Assembly (NCBI GenBank): GCA_019203745.1
Contig: CP078104.1
Coordinates: 3,596,001-3,660,000, forward strand
Length of the DNA: 64,000 nucleotides
Direction: 5' to 3'
Origin: Chryseobacterium sp. E1
GTDB lineage: Bacteria; Bacteroidota; Bacteroidia; Flavobacteriales; Weeksellaceae
Below the pieces are notes generated by a model. It saw only the letters and a program-made list of their open reading frames with translations. It did no database searches and had not been told where the DNA came from. Position numbers and translations under genes: made by a program. Shown here piece after piece: positions 62,769 through 64,000 of this stretch (its first letter is position 1; every line of letters begins with the position of its first letter).

Positions 62769-62818
62769 TTTGAGAAGTTTTTGATTTAAAGGAAATCTTA
62801 TTTTTATTATTGAAATTA

Positions 62819-63355
62819 TTATAAAATTCTTGTCTTCCTTTTTATTGTAAACATACGGATCTATAAAACTCTTTGTCCAGGTATTGGTAATTTCCGAAAA
62901 ATCTTTTCCTATAAATTTTTCTAATTCTTCTTTTTGACATCAATGTTATAATTTTCATTTTCAAATGGGATCGTAATTTCTACTTCGTTGATAAAATTAA
63001 GATTTTTCATGAGCTTTACAGAACTCTCTACTAATGTTTTCTGAATAGCATTTCCGCTTGACCAATATTCTTTGAGTTGTTTTTCTGTGACATTAGACTG
63101 TGGATTTAATTCTTTATATTCAGAATAGTTTTTTACATAGGTTATGGTAGCTTTTCCATTTGTCAATTCAACATTTTTTACAGACCCTCCGCCTCTAAGC
63201 CTTGAAGCTTCTGTTTTTAACTTTTCTAAATCTGAGCCAATCTTTGTCTGATTCAGTGTTGTTTTATTTTCTTCTTTTTCTGCTTTTTTCCCATCGTTGC
63301 AACTCAGCGTGATGAATGTGATGGCAGATAGGATAAAATTAAATTGTAACTTCAT
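62819..63355 (-). CDS. Putative lipoprotein of unknown function
   Basis: Start at 63355 (MKLQFNFILSAITFITLSC, lipobox TLSC), then DGKKAEKEENKTTLNQTKIG, SRLRGGGSVKNVELTNGKAT, VTEKQLKEYWSSGNAIQKTL and INEVEITIPFENENYNIDV. The visible frame stops at 62921, but an A-run correction extends it as KKEELEKFIGKDFSEITNTW. The true stop is unclear; 62819 is one possibility. It resembles small surface lipoproteins of Flavobacteria with no assigned role. Confidence 0.45.
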
Positions 63356-63429
63356 TTTTATGGATTTAGAACTGTTCAAAACTAAAAATTATTGAAGTTT
63401 TATGATTACGGGAAACCATAATTGTCTTT

Positions 63430-64000
63430 TTATTTCATTTCACTTACAAATCTTTCAATCACACTCACAAACTCCCTGTTTCTCTCGTAATATAAAAGAT
63501 GTCCGCCATCAATAACTACCACTTTCTGATGAGGAAACTGAAAGGTCTTATAATGCCGGGTTCCTACAGCTTTATCTTTTTTTCCTGTGATTACCAGCAC
63601 CGGAACCTTGATGTCTTTTGCCATTGGTGCGTAATCAGCATAATATTCCGGAAATTCTTTAGGTTTTGAAATCACAGCCATCCCGAAATCGATAATTCGT
63701 GGGTGAAGAGAATCCACTTTATCCATCTTTTTAATGGTTTCAACATCCTCTGTGAGGAATTTATATCCGATTCTTTTCTTTCTTAATGCAGTGCTTATTT
63801 TTGAAAGCTCTGAAGAAAGACTGTCTTTAGGAATAACTTTATTTTTATGCTGTAAAAGACTGTTTCCATATTCAATCTGTTCTTGTACAGAGTCATCATT
63901 CAGGAAATGGAGAGTAATATTGGAAAGGATAAGTCCTTTGGTGTACTGAGGATATTTTTGGCATAATTAACAGCAATAATTCCCCGAATGAATGGGCTAG
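63430..64000 (-). CDS. Alpha/beta hydrolase (N-terminus beyond window)
   Basis: The C-terminal ~190 residues of a single-domain alpha/beta hydrolase. The nucleophile elbow [19 protein letters not shown] is visible at the window edge, the acid residue in [18 protein letters not shown] and the base in [17 protein letters not shown], ending in [12 protein letters not shown]. The visible open frame starts at 63726, but a frame correction near 63960 joins the upstream nucleophile part, so the gene continues past base 64000. Substrate unknown. Confidence 0.75.

Noticed and set aside
1..64000. Programmed frameshifting or mass pseudogenisation
   Set aside because: Breaks occur at random homopolymers in essential and non-essential genes alike, with no slippery-site or stem pattern.

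Overview
The window reads as a chromosome segment of a Flavobacteriia (Bacteroidota) bacterium, most likely Chryseobacterium or a close relative. Reasons: low-GC coding sequence; many starts preceded by the Bacteroidota -7 element TAnnTTTG; a type IX secretion (T9SS) sorting tail; TonB-type outer membrane proteins, a GH92 mannosidase, a GLPGLI-family protein and a GG-leader bacteriocin-like peptide; and intergenic repeats of a kind common in this group. I saw no rRNA, tRNA, CRISPR array, IS element or prophage.

The main caveat is sequence quality. About 39 of the 55 genes listed can only be read through by correcting single-base indels, mostly one base lost from a homopolymer or doubled base. 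Essential genes are affected (dnaK, mrp, sdhA/B/C), so I treat these as sequencing or assembly errors, not pseudogenes. Gene coordinates below are the frame-corrected spans, often joining several open frames.

Layout. 1-5.5 kb: an outer-membrane beta-barrel protein (3' end outside the window), a two-gene BON-domain operon, then a dicarboxylate/amino-acid symporter with a phytanoyl-CoA dioxygenase-like gene. 5.5-9.8 kb: NTR-like secreted protein, GH92 alpha-mannosidase, hypothetical protein. 10-12.5 kb: membrane protein, then the Fe-S maturation pair mrp/NifU-like. 12.7-17.3 kb: DUF3060-like protein, a large T9SS-exported choice-of-anchor I protein, a Rossmann-fold protein coupled to a 49-residue membrane peptide. 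17.3-21.7 kb: a repeat-rich spacer, ppk1-ppx polyphosphate operon, HTH regulator. 21.8-29.3 kb: a ~2150-residue SpvB/RHS polymorphic toxin with a type-23 toxin end, a small leader gene and an overlapping putative immunity gene. 29.5-35.7 kb: dnaK, a DUF6624-like lipoprotein, an ArsR/AHSA1 pair and small secreted proteins. 35.9-42.7 kb: a four-gene outer-membrane operon (TonB receptor, DUF4876-like lipoprotein, DUF6850-like barrel, dihaem cytochrome c peroxidase). 42.8-46.6 kb: C10-like protease, two AraC-type genes, and a duplicated module of a tiny membrane protein plus a soluble DUF7674-like protein. 47-51.2 kb: nucleoid-associated protein, membrane protein, an AT-rich GG-leader peptide/GLPGLI pair, a cyclase-family hydrolase. 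51.3-58.5 kb: succinate dehydrogenase/fumarate reductase (frdC-A-B order) downstream of a DASS carboxylate transporter, a porin O/P and an Ntn amidase. 58.9-64 kb: bacteriophytochrome kinase with its haem oxygenase, malate dehydrogenase, a lipoprotein and a truncated alpha/beta hydrolase.

Functional themes: C4-dicarboxylate metabolism (symporter, DASS transporter, SDH/FRD, malate dehydrogenase), surface and secreted proteins, contact-dependent competition (RHS toxin, bacteriocin-like peptide), and far-red light sensing (BphP/BphO).
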